From assembly GCA_014825775.1 (NCBI GenBank), contig MVAQ01000039.1, forward strand, positions 1 through 64,000: 64,000 bases of DNA, given 5' to 3'. Below are positions 10,706 to 22,222 of this stretch, in pieces. Under the pieces are notes generated by a model that did not search any database, was not told where the DNA came from, and worked only from the letters and a program-made list of their open reading frames with translations. This DNA comes from Krasilnikovozyma curviuscula. Lineage: Eukaryota > Basidiomycota > Tremellomycetes > Cystofilobasidiales > Mrakiaceae. Within the stretch, counting starts at the first letter, position 1. Each line of letters begins with the position of its first letter. Both the position numbers and the translations under genes were made by a program.

Positions 10706-13495
10706 TTACCAGTCGAGCTTTTGCTTTTTGGCGGCAACCTCAGATTCTGGGGTGGCAAGTACCTTCTTTCCGCCGATAGCGACATAACCCAAGCCATCAA
10801 GCCACGAATATGCGATGGAACGGGATCTCTCGAAAGAAGAAATGGCCTCTTCTTTCTTGAGAGTGATACCTAAGCGCCACAACAACAATAGTCAGTACTT
10901 AGCTCGATTACAGACAAATTACGACTTACCAATATCGTCAAGACCCTCAATTAGACAGCCTCTTCTGAATTCATCGATAGAGAAGGCGATGGATTGGCCG
11001 TTGGAGAGGTTGATCTTGTTGGCCTCGAGGTCGACCTCGATCTCGTTGCCGGTCATGGCGTCGTCGTAGATTCTCTGGCACTGAGCCTGCGGAAGTATGA
11101 TAGGAAGCATACCGTTCTTCATGCAGTTGTTGCTAAAAAAGAAATCTTCAGTATATAGCTTCTGACGGAGGACGAATTAGTAGCGGTATCACTCACAAGA
11201 AGATATCACCCGCACTTGGAGCGATGATACACCTGATACCGAAATCGTTCAGAGCCCAAGGGGCGTGCTCTCTGGAAGAGCCACAACCAAAGTTATCACC
11301 GGTAGAAACAAGGATCTTAGCGTTTCTGAATGGCTCTTGATTGAGGATGAAGTCCTTGTTCTCGGAACCATCAGGGTGATATCTTCTAGACCAGAACAGA
11401 GCTGATCCGAGACCAGTTCTCTTAAGAGTCTTTAAAAATTGTTTCGGGATGAGGAGATCCGTATCGACGTTTTGGATGGCCATTGGAACACAGATACCCT
11501 TGAGTTGGGTGAATTTGGGAAGACCAGAGGCAACGGCAGCTGGAGTTGGTGGGACAGATGAGATGGAAGTGACATCCTTGGCGGCAGCTGGGGTGAGTGG
11601 CTTGGGGGCTGGTGGGGCGACTGGAGCTTCAGTCAGGTAGTCAAGAGCGTTCGTAATCTTGACACTGGAAGCTCTAGATGGGTCAATGGACTTGGAGGTG
11701 ATTTCTCTGACGTCGGTGATCTTGCCCATCATAGCAGAGGCGGCAACCATGGCAGGACTCATCAGATGAGTTCTTCCGAGGGCACCCTGTCTTCCTTCGA
11801 AGTTTCTGTTGGACGTAGAAGCGCAACGTTCTCTTGGCTTGAGTTGATCCTCGTTCATACCTAGGCACATTGAGCAACCAGCTTCTCTCCAGTCCCAACC
11901 AGCGGCCTTAAAGACGACATCAAGACCCTCAGCCTCAGCTTGCTCCTTAATCAGACCAGAACCTGGAACGACCATAGCGTAGACGTTGGATGGGATCTTG
12001 GAGCCAGCTGGCATGGAGAGGATGACAGCGGCGGCGGCACGCATATCTTCGATTCTGGAGTTGGTACATGAACCAAGGAAAGCCTTGTCGATTGGTATGG
12101 TGTTCATTGGTGTATTGGCGGTAAGACCCATGTAGTCAAGAGCACGTTCCATGGCAGCCTTCTTGATTGGGTCTGTCTGCTTGGATGGGTCGGGGACGGA
12201 ACCTTCAATGGAGACGGTATCCTCAGGGGATGTACCCCAGGTGATGGTTGGAGGAATATCGGCAGCGTTGATGTCAATGTCGATATCATATTTCGCTTCT
12301 GGGTCGGCTTTGAGAGTTCTCCAGTAGGCCTCAGCGGCATCCCATTCATCGCCAGCCTTTGGTGCGAGGGGACGTCCCTTGAGGTACTCGAAGGTAATGT
12401 CATCAGGAGCGACCATACCAGCTCTCGCACCACCCTCTATGGACATGTTACACATACTCATTCGAGCCTCCATTGAGAAGTCGCGGATGGCAGAACCGGC
12501 GAACTCGATGACACACCCCGTTCCACCAGCGGTACCGATTTGTCCAATAACGTAGAGAACTACGTCTTTGGAGGTAACTCCCGGTTGAAGCTTTCCGTTT
12601 ACAGAGACACGCATGTTTTTGGACTTGTTCTGCATGAGGGTTTGAGTGGCAAGGACGTGTTCGACTTCAGAAGTACCAATACCGAAAGCGAGAGCACCAA
12701 AAGCTCCGTGGGTAGAAGTGTGAGAGTCTGGAGAGGATGGAAAAATGTTACTTTCATGCCAATTTTGAGAAGTAGGGTTGTAAGCAAAAGATATACTTAC
12801 CACCACAAACGACTGTGGTACCCGGGAGAGTGAATCCTTGCTCAGGACCAATAACGTGGACAATACCTAGCAGAAACAAATATGAAAGGAGTTAGAAGCT
12901 GAACAGCGACATGAAAAAGTGCTCACTCGCGCTGTAGACTAACCCTGCCTCTTGTCGTTCAAACCGAAGTAAGTGAGACCAAACTCCTTGACGTTGTCCT
13001 CGAGAGCTTCACATTGAGCTCGAGAGTCTTCCTGGGTCACCTGCTCAGAGATATTGAGCTTTGGGTTACGTATTGAGGTGCTGTGGGGTAAAAAAAAGGG
13101 ACAAATTCAGCCTCGTCGTAAAAAAGCTTGGAGAATATCAAGACGAACGGGATATTGTGGTCGACAGTAACAAGAGTACAGTCCGGTCTTCTCACAGGTC
13201 TTCCGGCGTTTCTCCTGGTGAAGAAGAACATATTAGTATGACGTCGCATTGAAGGCAGAAAAAAAAAGTGATAGGCTCACAATCCCTCGAAAGCTTGAGG
13301 GGAGGTGACCTCATGAACGAGATGTCTGTCGATGTAGATGATGGTATCGTTCTGTCCTCCGTAGCTATCGAGATGGAATGTGCAAAAGTCAACCAGACAC
13401 GTCCCACTCAGAGAAATCGGCGCTGGCACTCACACGACGTGGTCGTCCCATACTTTGTCATAAAGTGTTCTCGGCGCAGTGGTTGGAACAGGCAT
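10706..13495 (-). CDS. LEU1: 3-isopropylmalate dehydratase (isopropylmalate isomerase), fused large and small domains
   Basis: Cytosolic [4Fe-4S] enzyme of leucine synthesis that isomerises 2- to 3-isopropylmalate. The ATG is at 13495 ([20 protein letters not shown]) and the stop at 10706. About 780 residues in several exons, the normal length of the fused fungal enzyme. Seen: [34 protein letters not shown], and [24 protein letters not shown]. Cluster cysteines lie in FLGSCTNSR and in [12 protein letters not shown]. After a Pro/Ala-rich linker ([13 protein letters not shown]) comes the swivelling small domain with [17 protein letters not shown]. The C-terminus is ITLKKEEAI...KKQKLDW. One intron (about 13084-13162) has a less common GTTCGT donor, but the join is forced by frame. 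Confidence 0.97.
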
Positions 13496-13930
13496 GTTGA
13501 ACTTGGGAGTATGGTGGGAATGTAGTTGGGCGTTGAAAAAAGGTACAGAGCTCCAGCCTTCTAGTAATATCTGGCTGGCCATTCGTTCAGAAGTCGACGA
13601 GCCGAAGATGTGGCACCAGACGCAGAATTTGCAGAATCAAAACAAACCAACTGTCCAAAAAAGGAAAGAGCTCCCGCCAGGACGGCCGATTCATGAATAT
13701 CGAAAGGTGACTGCTGCTGGTCCGAAACGAGCCCGATGACTCTGCAATCCAAAACCATACATTTAAGAAGTGACTTGTCTTTACGGAAGGAGGTAGTTGC
13801 GATTAAATAAATGTTGTTGAGCAAGAAGCTCGCGATTTCCAACTTGCGCCACTACAAGTCGCTCATTAAGGATGAGCCGAGATGATCTATAAAAATAACA
13901 TTGTTTCTCTCTCGTAGCTACTGTATTGAT
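13496..13930. other. LEU1 promoter region
   Basis: 435 bases between the LEU1 start and the stop of the mitochondrial ABC transporter gene. A TATA-like TATTTTTATAG (minus strand) sits at about 13887-13897. I did not find a Leu3-type CCGGNNCCGG element or a CCAAT box. A 93-codon open frame on the minus strand (13561-13842) has no family resemblance. Confidence 0.45.
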
Positions 13931-16900
13931 CTATATTGATATCCGGTCAGCATTTGAGGAGCGAGCGTGGAGATCTGTCGATTGAGCTTCGAAAACTTCG
14001 TCGCCGTCCTGCTCTTCTACTCCCGCTACTCTCATCGCTTCCTGTGCATCTTCAACTCCAGTCTTGGTCTCAAGCTGCGCACTCATCAATTCTCTGAATC
14101 GAGAACCCTCTCGTGTAGACTGAAAAGGAGACAGAGCACATGAGTTTGACTGGAAATCGACCTTGTGCAAGGCGCCTTGGGTAGAATGAAACACTCACAA
14201 GCTCAGTGTAAGTACCAAGCTCCACCACCTTCCCGTCTTCTATCACAGCCACTCGCTCAGCCCGAGCAATCGAACTCAAGCGATGGGCGACACTATCAAG
14301 AGCAAAAGTGAACGAATGTCAGCATCTGCGATTGGACATTGGGAAAAAAAAGGACTTACAGAACGACAGTTATGGATCTTTCGGCCAAAATAGAAGACAA
14401 TGCTTGATTCACTTGATGCTCAGCAGCAGAGTCAAGTGCAGAGGTAGCCTCGTCGAGCAGGAGTACAGTTGGGTTTCTCACCAAAGCCTAAACATAATTT
14501 TACATCGTCAATAGGGTTTCTCGGATGACATTCAAGGCGAAACTCACTCTAGCGATGGCAATTCGTTGCTTCTGTCCACCAGACAACGAAGCTTTTCCGA
14601 CCGGCGTATCGAGACCCTCAGGCAAATCCCACACGAAGTCGCAGTTGGCCATACTGATGGCTCGATGAATTTGAGATTGGCTGACGTTGGGTATACCGTA
14701 GATGATGTTTTCTCTGATGGTAGCACTACAAGTCAGACAGAGGAACTTGTCAGCTAATGGAGCAGAGGTCATCGTACCGGAACCAAACGGAAGGCTTACT
14801 TGAACAAAGGAGGGTCTTGTGGAACGATACCAAACCTCGAACGCCAAGACTGAACAGTGAAGTTTCTCACATCTTCACCATCAAAAGTCACCTTCCCACC
14901 ATCAGGGTCATAGAATCTCATCAACAAACTCTGAATACTACTCTTCCCGCTCCCACTCTTACCGACGATGGCCAAACTCTGACCACGCTCGATGGTCAGG
15001 TCAAGACCTTTCAGAATTGGCACATCTTTTCGAGTTGGGTAAGAAAAGTTGACTTTCTCAAAGGTGATGGGCCCGTTTCTGCTGAGCGGGAGGGGAACGC
15101 CAGTGTTTGGCGAGATGGATGATGTTCGATCGAGAAGGTCGAACACTCTCACTCCAGCTCCAACTCTGTACAGAAAACGAATTTTATTAGTGACAAATGT
15201 GTTGTGGTGCATATCAATGGGGTACTTACCCCTTCATGAGACCAGTGAACTGATCAAGCGAAAGACAAGATCGAGTCAGTATCGAATTCAAGTTAAGGAA
15301 GGGGGTAGGTTTGACGTACAAAACCAGTAAGACCTGAGACCGAACCACCGACATATCCAGTGTACATCAGCAAACTCGTTAAGGCACCCACTGTGATCTC
15401 CCCCGACGCGACCAAGTGTCCACCATAGCCCAGCAAGCACAACATAGCCAAGTTTCCCGTGAGGCCAGTTCCACCGTAGAAAAAGCCAGATGCGATAGCT
15501 TCCTTTCGAGCGAGTTGGAAAACCTTGTCCACTTTTTCAGAAAAAGTCTTCTCTTCGAGCTCTTGGGCGTTAAAAGAGGTGACGGTGCGGAACGCTGAAA
15601 GCTTCTCTTCGGCCACACGAGACATGTCTCCTAGTGCGGTCTGGGTCTCGTTTGAGAGTGTACGAAGGTATCTCCCGTAGAAGACGGCTCCAAGGGAGAT
15701 AGGTGGGACCACTCCAAGCATAACTGAGGCAAAGCCAAAATCGTTAGTGAGCGCACAGCGCGAAGGGGAACAGGAAGGTGACTTACCAAAAGTCAGCTTC
15801 GCTGAGATCAAGAACATCGCTGCCACACCGACAGTAGCAGAAATGATAGACCGGAGTCCATCACTGAGATTCGTGGTCACACTCTCACCAACAATGGTGA
15901 TGTCAGTTCCCAAGCGACTGACGATGTCGCCTACGCCGCGATCAGCGAACTCAACTTCTTGCTTGAGGACGTTGGAGTAAGACTTATTTCTGACAGTCGA
16001 AATGATTCGTTGGCCAGCCAGTCGCATCAGGATCGCTCTACCTGCGTTGGCCATGGCACCGAATATGAAGAAGAGAGTGAGAAGGGCAGCTGCTGAGCCA
16101 AAGGTGAGGCCGTAGAATGTTGACTTTGTGAGACAAGAAGAAACAGGTTAATCACAAGTTTGTGAAAAAGTAACCGGGGGCAGCAGTCAGCATTCGTTCT
16201 GTTCCACCAGAGAGAAGTAGCACTTACGCTGTCCGAATTGGTGAAGAAGTCAATGATTTTACCAATGGTCAACGGTATACTCATGCTAACGACTGAGCTG
16301 ATGATAAGCTACAAGTTCCAGACCGAAAGAAACAGTCAGCTCAAGTAAGACCAACGCGCGTTGTGGTGGCTCGCGAAGGAAAAACTTACGAGACCAATGG
16401 CCCATAAGATGGTATTCTTTTCAGGTCGAGCAAGCTCGAGAAGTTTCTTGATTGAGGAAGTGGTGTTTTCAGGTGGTCTGAGTGCAGTCGGGATGAGTCC
16501 CTGGACTCGTGAAAGCAACGACGAGGTGCTGGCTTTTGGAGATGATTTAACAACTACAGGCTCTTCGTGGGCTAGCTCTACCGGCGATGCTTCGAGAACT
16601 TCCTTCGCTAATTCCTTCGGTAGACTAGGTGCTGCTGCTGTTTCTTCTTTCGTCGGCGAGGCCGTATGTTTAGATGCGTCGTTGCTGGAAGCTGGGGAGG
16701 TGTGGAACGATCGTCGAACTTCTGCATTGTACAGTAGTGATAGAGAAGATGTTTCTTTTAGTATGCTTGAGGTCTGATATGCGATGCTGTGCTTAGATGA
16801 GGGGAATGGAGATTTCGAAGAGAAGAAATCTGGAGAGAGGTGCGACTGCCGCGGTGGTGTAAATTCTGATCGTATCGACTGCCTTTGAGGTAAGTTGGAG

Positions 16901-17105
16901 GGGCCAGATGACAGAGAACGAGCGCTTAATGATAGCCAAGGAGGTATTGCTGGTGAGGATCCACCGAAAAGTCTCGAGGGTCAGTTCATATGCACGTTTG
17001 ACCTCCCAGCGACATGGAAAACGAAAGACGCTTACATGGCTGCTTCGAGCTCGATGCTGCAGCTACGTCCTGCAAGTATCTGCCCAGAATGGATACCCGT
17101 ACCAT
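13931..17105 (-). CDS. MDL1: mitochondrial half-size ABC transporter, Mdl1/ABCB10-like
   Basis: Half transporter of about 800 residues, stop at 13931. The start was chosen at ATG 17105: [20 protein letters not shown] is followed by an intron (GTAAGC...CACCAG) and an Arg/Ser-rich stretch containing RRSFHTS. This is typical of a mitochondrial import signal. The membrane domain starts near [18 protein letters not shown] and includes [20 protein letters not shown] and [19 protein letters not shown]. The nucleotide-binding domain has Walker [10 protein letters not shown], the Q-loop region [10 protein letters not shown], signature [13 protein letters not shown], Walker [18 protein letters not shown] and H-loop HRLSSI. 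Mdl1 exports peptides from the matrix and ABCB10 supports haem biosynthesis; the exact role here is inferred. The C-terminus is acidic and divergent. Confidence 0.9.
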
Positions 17106-17780
17106 AGCTGAGCGTATCCTAGTGTCTTTGAGACGCGAAGACCAATTTCCTTAGATCGTTCGATGCAAAACTCGGGTCGGGCTGGAGGTGCAGGCAATTC
17201 GAGGCGGCACCCAGTGTAACGGCAAAAAATGAAGTTGCTCGTACGACTTGTGAGATGATCGAGAGAAATAGGATGGACTCTATCTCATTGAACGGAAAAC
17301 ACCAAGACTGTGATGATTAGAAAATGAGCAGAGATGTCCGTGTTATCGAACCCTTACTAGTCTTGAATGGAGCCGTTTACTTCTGGTAGTTTGGGAGGTT
17401 TTGTAGGGACAACGGGGTCCACTAATTGAAAAACATATGTACTCCTGCTTTTGAGCTTTGCTTCATCTGTGATGTGAAATGTACAGATAGCGACTACACC
17501 TGCTGTTTAGTGCGTCGGTTTGCGATGACGATGGGTTTTCCTCGGTTTCGCAGAGATCTGTCCCTCTTTCTATCTCTGTCAGCGCTCCACTCCTATTTGT
17601 TCTTTGGCAAGAGATTCTTGCAGCTAGGAGTGGTGATAGATCCAAGCTGTAATACGCCACCAGTCAAAATCAAAACTTCAGTCTCGTGAAATCCAGGTTC
17701 CAACCTGCACTCAAATTCGACTCGACGACGGCACTACAAGGCTCCAACTCATTTAAATTCAGTTCCATTCTACGTCCAAG
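17106..17780. promoter_or_regulatory. divergent promoter region MDL1 / ENP1
   Basis: 675 bases between two divergent start codons, so it must carry both promoters. GCGATGA at about 17523, close to the PAC core of ribosome-biogenesis genes, and AT-rich patches (ATTTAAATT at about 17753) are visible on the ENP1 side. I see no further gene. Confidence 0.45.
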
Positions 17781-19554
17781 ATGCCTCGAATGGTCAAGGC
17801 CAAGCCTGCCGTTCGACACGACCCTCTCCATGTTCAAATTTCGGAAGACGATGTCGTCCAGAAGTTTGGAAGAGTCTCAAAACCTGGCAAACGCTCAAAG
17901 GGTAAAGGTAAAGCTGTTGATGGTGATGAAGAGGATGAGCAGTCTGTGAGTGGTCTATCTTGAAGTTGGTGTGAACGTAATAAAATTTGTGCCAGGGCGA
18001 CTGACGTTCTCTGCTCGTTTTGGACTTCTGTGATTGCAGGGAGCTCCAGATGCTAGGCTTTCGAAAAAAATCCTGGATTTGGCTAGAGAACAGCAGGATG
18101 AAATGGACGAACTGCTGAATGCTAACGAATCTAACCCGACAGGTGAACTGGACGACGACGAAGCGGAGGAAGGGTGAGTAGCTCTTTGAATCACACCAGG
18201 TGTACCAGAAGCTAATCAAAGATTTATTTAGTGAACTTAAAACGTTCTCGGGAGCTCGTGGTCCAGCTTGGAATGTTGACGATGGATCGGACGATGAAGA
18301 AGACTACGGTGGCGAAGAGGAAGAGTACGAAGAGCTCGAAATTGATCCAGAAGACCACGCAACGCTAGAAGCATACATGAACGCAACCCAATCATCCAGG
18401 GAACCAGGTCAGACACTAGCGGATGTCATTCTAGCCAAGTTAGAAGAAGGTGCAGCGGAGGAGGCAGACGCGCCTGGAGCTCAGAAAGGTGTGAGGTTTG
18501 AAGGCAATGGTGACAGGAATGACCCGGCTGCCGGTTTACCAGAGAAGGTCGTAGAAGCGTACACCAAGTGAGTTGCCCGCCTGTGTGTTACTTGTGGCGC
18601 AGTCATCCTAAACTGAAGTTGTCGTTTCAGAATCGGTCTTTTACTTTCTCGATACCGTTCAGGACCACTCCCTAAGCCATTCAAGCTCCTTCCATCGCTG
18701 CCTCAATGGGCTCGTCTCCTTGCATTAACATCACCTCACGACTGGTCCCCTCACGCAACTTACGCCGCGACAAGAATCTTCGTCTCCAACTTGAAGCCCA
18801 AGCAGGCAACCGTTTTCTTGAAGGGTATCTTGTTGGAGAGGGTGCGAGATGATATGGAGGAGAATGGTGGAAAGTTGAACTACCAGCTGTACGAGGCGCT
18901 GAAGAAGAGTCTGTATAAGCCAGCTGCTTTCTTCAAGGGTATCCTCTTCCCTCTCTGTTCAGTAAGTTTGTTTCCCGTTTCTATTCAAAAAAAAACGAAA
19001 TCTAATTTGACTTATTTTTTCTTCTTCCTTCTACAGTCCGGCTGTACTCTTAAGGAAGCTGCTATCCTTGCCTCTGTCCTTGCGAAGGTCTCCGTACCCA
19101 TGGTTCACTCTGGTGCAGCGCTGGCGCATCTCGCCTCGATGGACTACTCCGGTCCCAACTCCCTCTTCATCCGTGTTCTCTTGGACAAGAAGTACGCTCT
19201 GCCGTACAAGGTTGTTGATGCTCTCGTATTCCACTTCATCAGACTAGCGAACAGCCAGCGATCTAAAGATGGTGAAGATAAGCTGCCGGTGCTGTGGCAT
19301 CAGAGTCTGTTGGTTCTCGCTCAGAGGTAAGTCAAACATCGTTTCTTCTGCTTAGAAAACATTCCTTTTTTGCTGACTGGACGTCTTTGTTCGCTTGCAG
19401 GTACTCTTCCGACTTGACACCCGATCAAAAAGATGCGCTCTTAGACGTCATTCGAGTCAGACCTCACCCTCAAATCTCTCCGGAGATCAGAAGAGAGCTT
19501 GTGAATTCTGTTGCGAGAGGAGAGTTGAGGGCTGAAGATGATATGGAGCTGTAG
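17781..19554 (+). CDS. ENP1: Enp1/bystin, 40S ribosome biogenesis factor
   Basis: About 475 residues in six exons, from ATG 17781 (MPRMVKAKPAVRHDPL) to stop 19552-19554. Bystin/Enp1 is needed for pre-18S rRNA processing and 40S export in the nucleolus. The N-terminal third is acidic and Lys-rich (GDEEDEQS; DDGSDDEEDYGGEEEEYEE). The conserved bystin domain follows: GLLLSRYRSGPLPKPFKLLP, WSPHATYAARTRIFVSNL, FLKGILLERVRDD, LYKPAAFFKGILFPL, CTLKEAAILASVLAKVS and YSGPNSLFIRVLLDKKYALP. It ends RGELRAEDDMEL. Introns (about 17946-18039, 18174-18231, 18569-18630, 18962-19036 and 19327-19400) all restore frame. It shares a divergent promoter with MDL1. Confidence 0.97.
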
Positions 19555-20000
19555 ATATTTTGACGACAAGTTTCTTTCCAGATTCGTCTCTAATGGAGCC
19601 TTTTGTGGCCCTTGAAAACCTTGTTTACATCAGTTGGGAAAGATTCAATCAGACAACCTCTCGTACGCTTATTGCCCAGAGTAAAGAAAACAAGCGGAGA
19701 GTAGTTGTGCATAAGTGTCAGACGCTATACGACTCTCGCAGCTATAGACTCAATGGAAGTCTGAGGAGGGCGAGTTAGAAGAACCGACCAAAAACAAACT
19801 TGAATGAGACCGTGATCGAGAACCCTGTTCACCAAGTGCACAGGCAGAGTTCGTGGCCGCAAAGAGAAACCTTAGAGGTGGCGTGTCTCATTTTCTGACA
19901 CAGCTGCCAATCGACGCCACCGTCGACCTTCAAGTGAACCATCCGCCTTGAAGCCTCTGGTCATACACCACATCACCTTTTCCATTCACCTCAAAAGTTT

Positions 20001-20010
20001 TCTATATAAT
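20001..20010 (+). promoter_or_regulatory. TATA box of the microprotein gene
   Basis: TCTATATAAT lies about 30 bases before a C/T-rich stretch (CCACCCCTCCATCTCCC) suited to transcription start, and about 400 bases before the ATG at 20412. This spacing fits only if the leader is long and spliced, as the intron signals suggest. Confidence 0.55.
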
Positions 20011-20109
20011 CAGAAAGCTGCTGAGCGATTCTTTCCACCCCTCCATCTCCCACACCTTTCACATCAATTGACTTGATTACAACCTTTTCATCCCTACTCC
20101 TCACCTCTC

Positions 20110-20204
20110 GTGAGTGTGACCAGTGGTCCCCAGTTCGCTTCCCTGCTCTACTACTAGTTTCACTGACATCTTGGATGCTTTGCGAATCGACTTCTTCATT
20201 GCAG
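20110..20204 (+). other. probable first leader (5' UTR) intron
   Basis: Donor CTC|GTGAGTG at 20110, branch-like CACTGACAT at about 20161 and acceptor CATTGCAG at 20204; 95 bases. No coding frame spans it, so it is read as an intron in the untranslated leader of the 40-codon gene. Confidence 0.5.
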
Positions 20205-20283
20205 TCGAACTCTTCACATCCCCCATAAAAACGCACTAAAAAGTTAGTTGATCTATCTTTCTGAACTTCTTACTACTCAAACA

Positions 20284-20367
20284 GTGAGTCTACATTTCTC
20301 TACATAACCCTTTCTTCCTTTGACCATGATCTCAACACTATCTAACTTGTCTCTGACTATCTTGAAG
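20284..20367 (+). other. probable second leader (5' UTR) intron
   Basis: Donor ACA|GTGAGTC at 20284, branch-like TCTGACT at about 20352-20358 and acceptor TTGAAG at 20367; 84 bases. It lies 44 bases before the ATG at 20412. Confidence 0.5.
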
Positions 20368-20411
20368 TTCAAACAAACCCATTAAAACAAGCCTCCTACT
20401 CATCTCATACT

Positions 20412-20534
20412 ATGGCCGCTCAAATCATCGCCGCTGCTAAGCAGACCTCCGAACAGCTTTCTATGCTCAAAGTCATGGTCATCGAATCCCTCCTTGGATC
20501 CACTGGATTCTCCTCTGGTAGCTTCATGGAGTAA
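20412..20534 (+). CDS. 40-residue microprotein, unknown
   Basis: Single uninterrupted frame, ATG at 20412 and TAA at 20532. The protein begins MAAQIIAAAKQTSEQLSML and ends SGSFME. It would form an amphipathic or moderately hydrophobic helix (IIAAAKQTSEQLSMLKVMVI) with a Gly/Ser-rich tail; there is no signal peptide or known motif. Codon choice is strongly C-ending (GCC, ATC, ACC, TCC, AAG, CAG), as in highly expressed fungal genes and unlike neighbouring random frames. The leader shows a TATA box and two intron signals. About 250 bases of AT-rich 3' region follow. I do not recognise the family. The alternative is a long non-coding RNA with a chance frame; codon bias and start context (ATACTATGGCC) argue against it. 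Confidence 0.6.
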   Translation: MAAQIIAAAKQTSEQLSMLKVMVIESLLGSTGFSSGSFME

Positions 20535-20831
20535 CCAGTCCATCAATTTTCAAAAAACTGCTGCGTGAGGAAGGCGGGCGTCGTCATGGCGGTTGATTTT
20601 TCTCCCCTTTGGCGGCGTTAGTTTTCGATACGTCAAGGAAGAGAAAGGCTTTGATAGCCTACTCTCCTTTGTTGGTTGGAAGCTAGTTTCTTTTGGTTTA
20701 TATTGGAGCTAGTCTCCTTTGTTTGTGTTGTCATATAAAAAGAAGTTGTAAATATACATACGTACCCTTGAATACAATTTCTCAACTGGTCTGCTTCCTC
20801 CTTTCTGTGAGAGACATTGGTTTCTGCGACC

Positions 20832-22084
20832 TCAGTGAAGAGATGACGCTGGCAGCAGGTGCTTCATTTGATCGTTTGATGTTACTTGGTTGCATAGACA
20901 GATACAAGCTGGGAAGCTGACACCCCACCAACTCCTAACTCTGGTTGCAATTTTCCCAGAGATCCCACCTGAATTGAGTCCTCTTTGAAGCCGACCGAAA
21001 CCAACAAGGACCGGAATCGTCCCAGCGGCGATGAGCTCGCGTCGGCTGATGAGGTGCCTGCTGGGATTGATGGCTTCGACGATAGGAGCTAACAAAATGA
21101 AACAATTAAGAAGAGGTTTCATCAAAGTACTCTGTTAAGGAGGAGCGACTCACTCCTCTGAGTCTCATACTACCACTTGTCGCAACAGATTCAAAAACCT
21201 TTCCCTCAACAAAAACTACTCTACCACCAGGTGCCAAAACTCTGAAACATTGCTTCAGTACATATTCCATTCCTTTGTGTGTCGCTGAGTCCGTGACCAG
21301 GTTAGCGAAAAGTTTCTGGATGTGGATGAACGAAATGGACGATGCTTCGAAGGGGAGGGAAGTTGCTGATCCCCTAAGCAAGAGTCTCCATCAGCACATA
21401 ACTGGAGCATAAATAGAGCTGGGGGTATTTACTGGTGATATGAGATGTTGGCTGGTAGATTCTCATCATCGATGGATGGGATGACATCTGACGTCACCAT
21501 CGTAAGTGATGCTGCTTTCTCCCACATGCATGGACCAATGAAGTACTTAAGTACTTACCTAGACCATGGAATGAAATCTTACGAAAATAGGGCGCAACAG
21601 AGCGCAGCCTAATAGAAACAGATGTGAGGACCAGTTAGAAGCGCCTTTTCAAAAACCAGGGAGGAGAAACAACAAATCCGGGAACGTAATAAACACATAC
21701 CACTCAGCATTCTATAAGTTGCAAAACAACCTCAGTCAGAACCTTCAGTAGAGAAAGCAGGAGTTCATAACGAAGCGACACAAAGCGCACCTGTCCACAA
21801 GCGATATCGAGCACAACGCAAGGTCCACCGAAAGAATTGCTATGATTCTCAAGGAAAGATAGAGCATCCCAGCCTGGTATCTGTTCTAACATGCCATTCT
21901 GCAGTCGAAAACGAGGTATCAGCTACGTCGCCTCATGTAGTGAGAGAGGGCATGCCAAGTCATTGACCTTCTCGGCTGATGCCTGCTCCACGATAACCAG
22001 AGGACCCTTTGATTTCTTGAGGCTGGATAAGATATCAGATTTTTTAAGAAAAATGCTAGAGACTGATTGATGGACAAGTGGCAT
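20832..22084 (-). CDS. class I SAM-dependent methyltransferase
   Basis: Start ATG 22084 (MPLVHQSVSSIFLKKSD), stop 20832. At least seven short exons. SAM-binding motif I is VVLDIACGQ, split from the next part by an intron. Other conserved-looking parts are NGMLEQIPGWDALSFLENHS, LRSVAPYFRKISFHGLDV, SATSLPFEASSISFIHIQ (motif II region) and VLKQCFRVLAPGGRVVFVEG (motif III). This is the pattern of generic small-molecule or lipid methyltransferases (type 11/25). Exon 3 is only 11 nt (21701-21711), and the intron after HGL starts within a 16-bp palindrome. The C-terminal exon (APIVEAINPSRHLISRRELI...) is read to the stop but could be cut by another intron. Substrate unknown. It shares a 138-bp divergent promoter with the F-BAR gene. 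Confidence 0.75.
21541..21556. repeat. 16-bp perfect palindrome at a 5' splice site
   Basis: AAGTACTTAAGTACTT reads the same on both strands. On the gene (minus) strand it overlaps the donor GGTAAGTACTT of a methyltransferase intron. Confidence 0.85.
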
Positions 22085-22222
22085 CGCCCCTGGGTCGCCT
22101 CCTTGGAAGTCAAGCCACTAGAGTTCATGCTATACAGGCGCTAACTCCATTTCGCAATTTTACTTGACCCCCCTTCGACGCTTTCCACTGATTACAGGAT
22201 AGCAGATAGGGAGGAGAGGACG

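Larger units (their letters stand above)
19555..20411. other. ENP1 3' flank and promoter/leader of the microprotein gene
   Basis: 857 bases. The left part is the ENP1 3' UTR. From about 19990 on it looks like a promoter and transcribed leader for the short gene at 20412: a TATA element, a pyrimidine-rich start region (about 20030-20065) and two leader introns listed separately. Short open frames here lack support. Confidence 0.5.

Noticed and set aside
13561..13842. 93-codon open frame upstream of LEU1
   Set aside because: Falls in the LEU1 promoter; no homology signal or codon bias seen.
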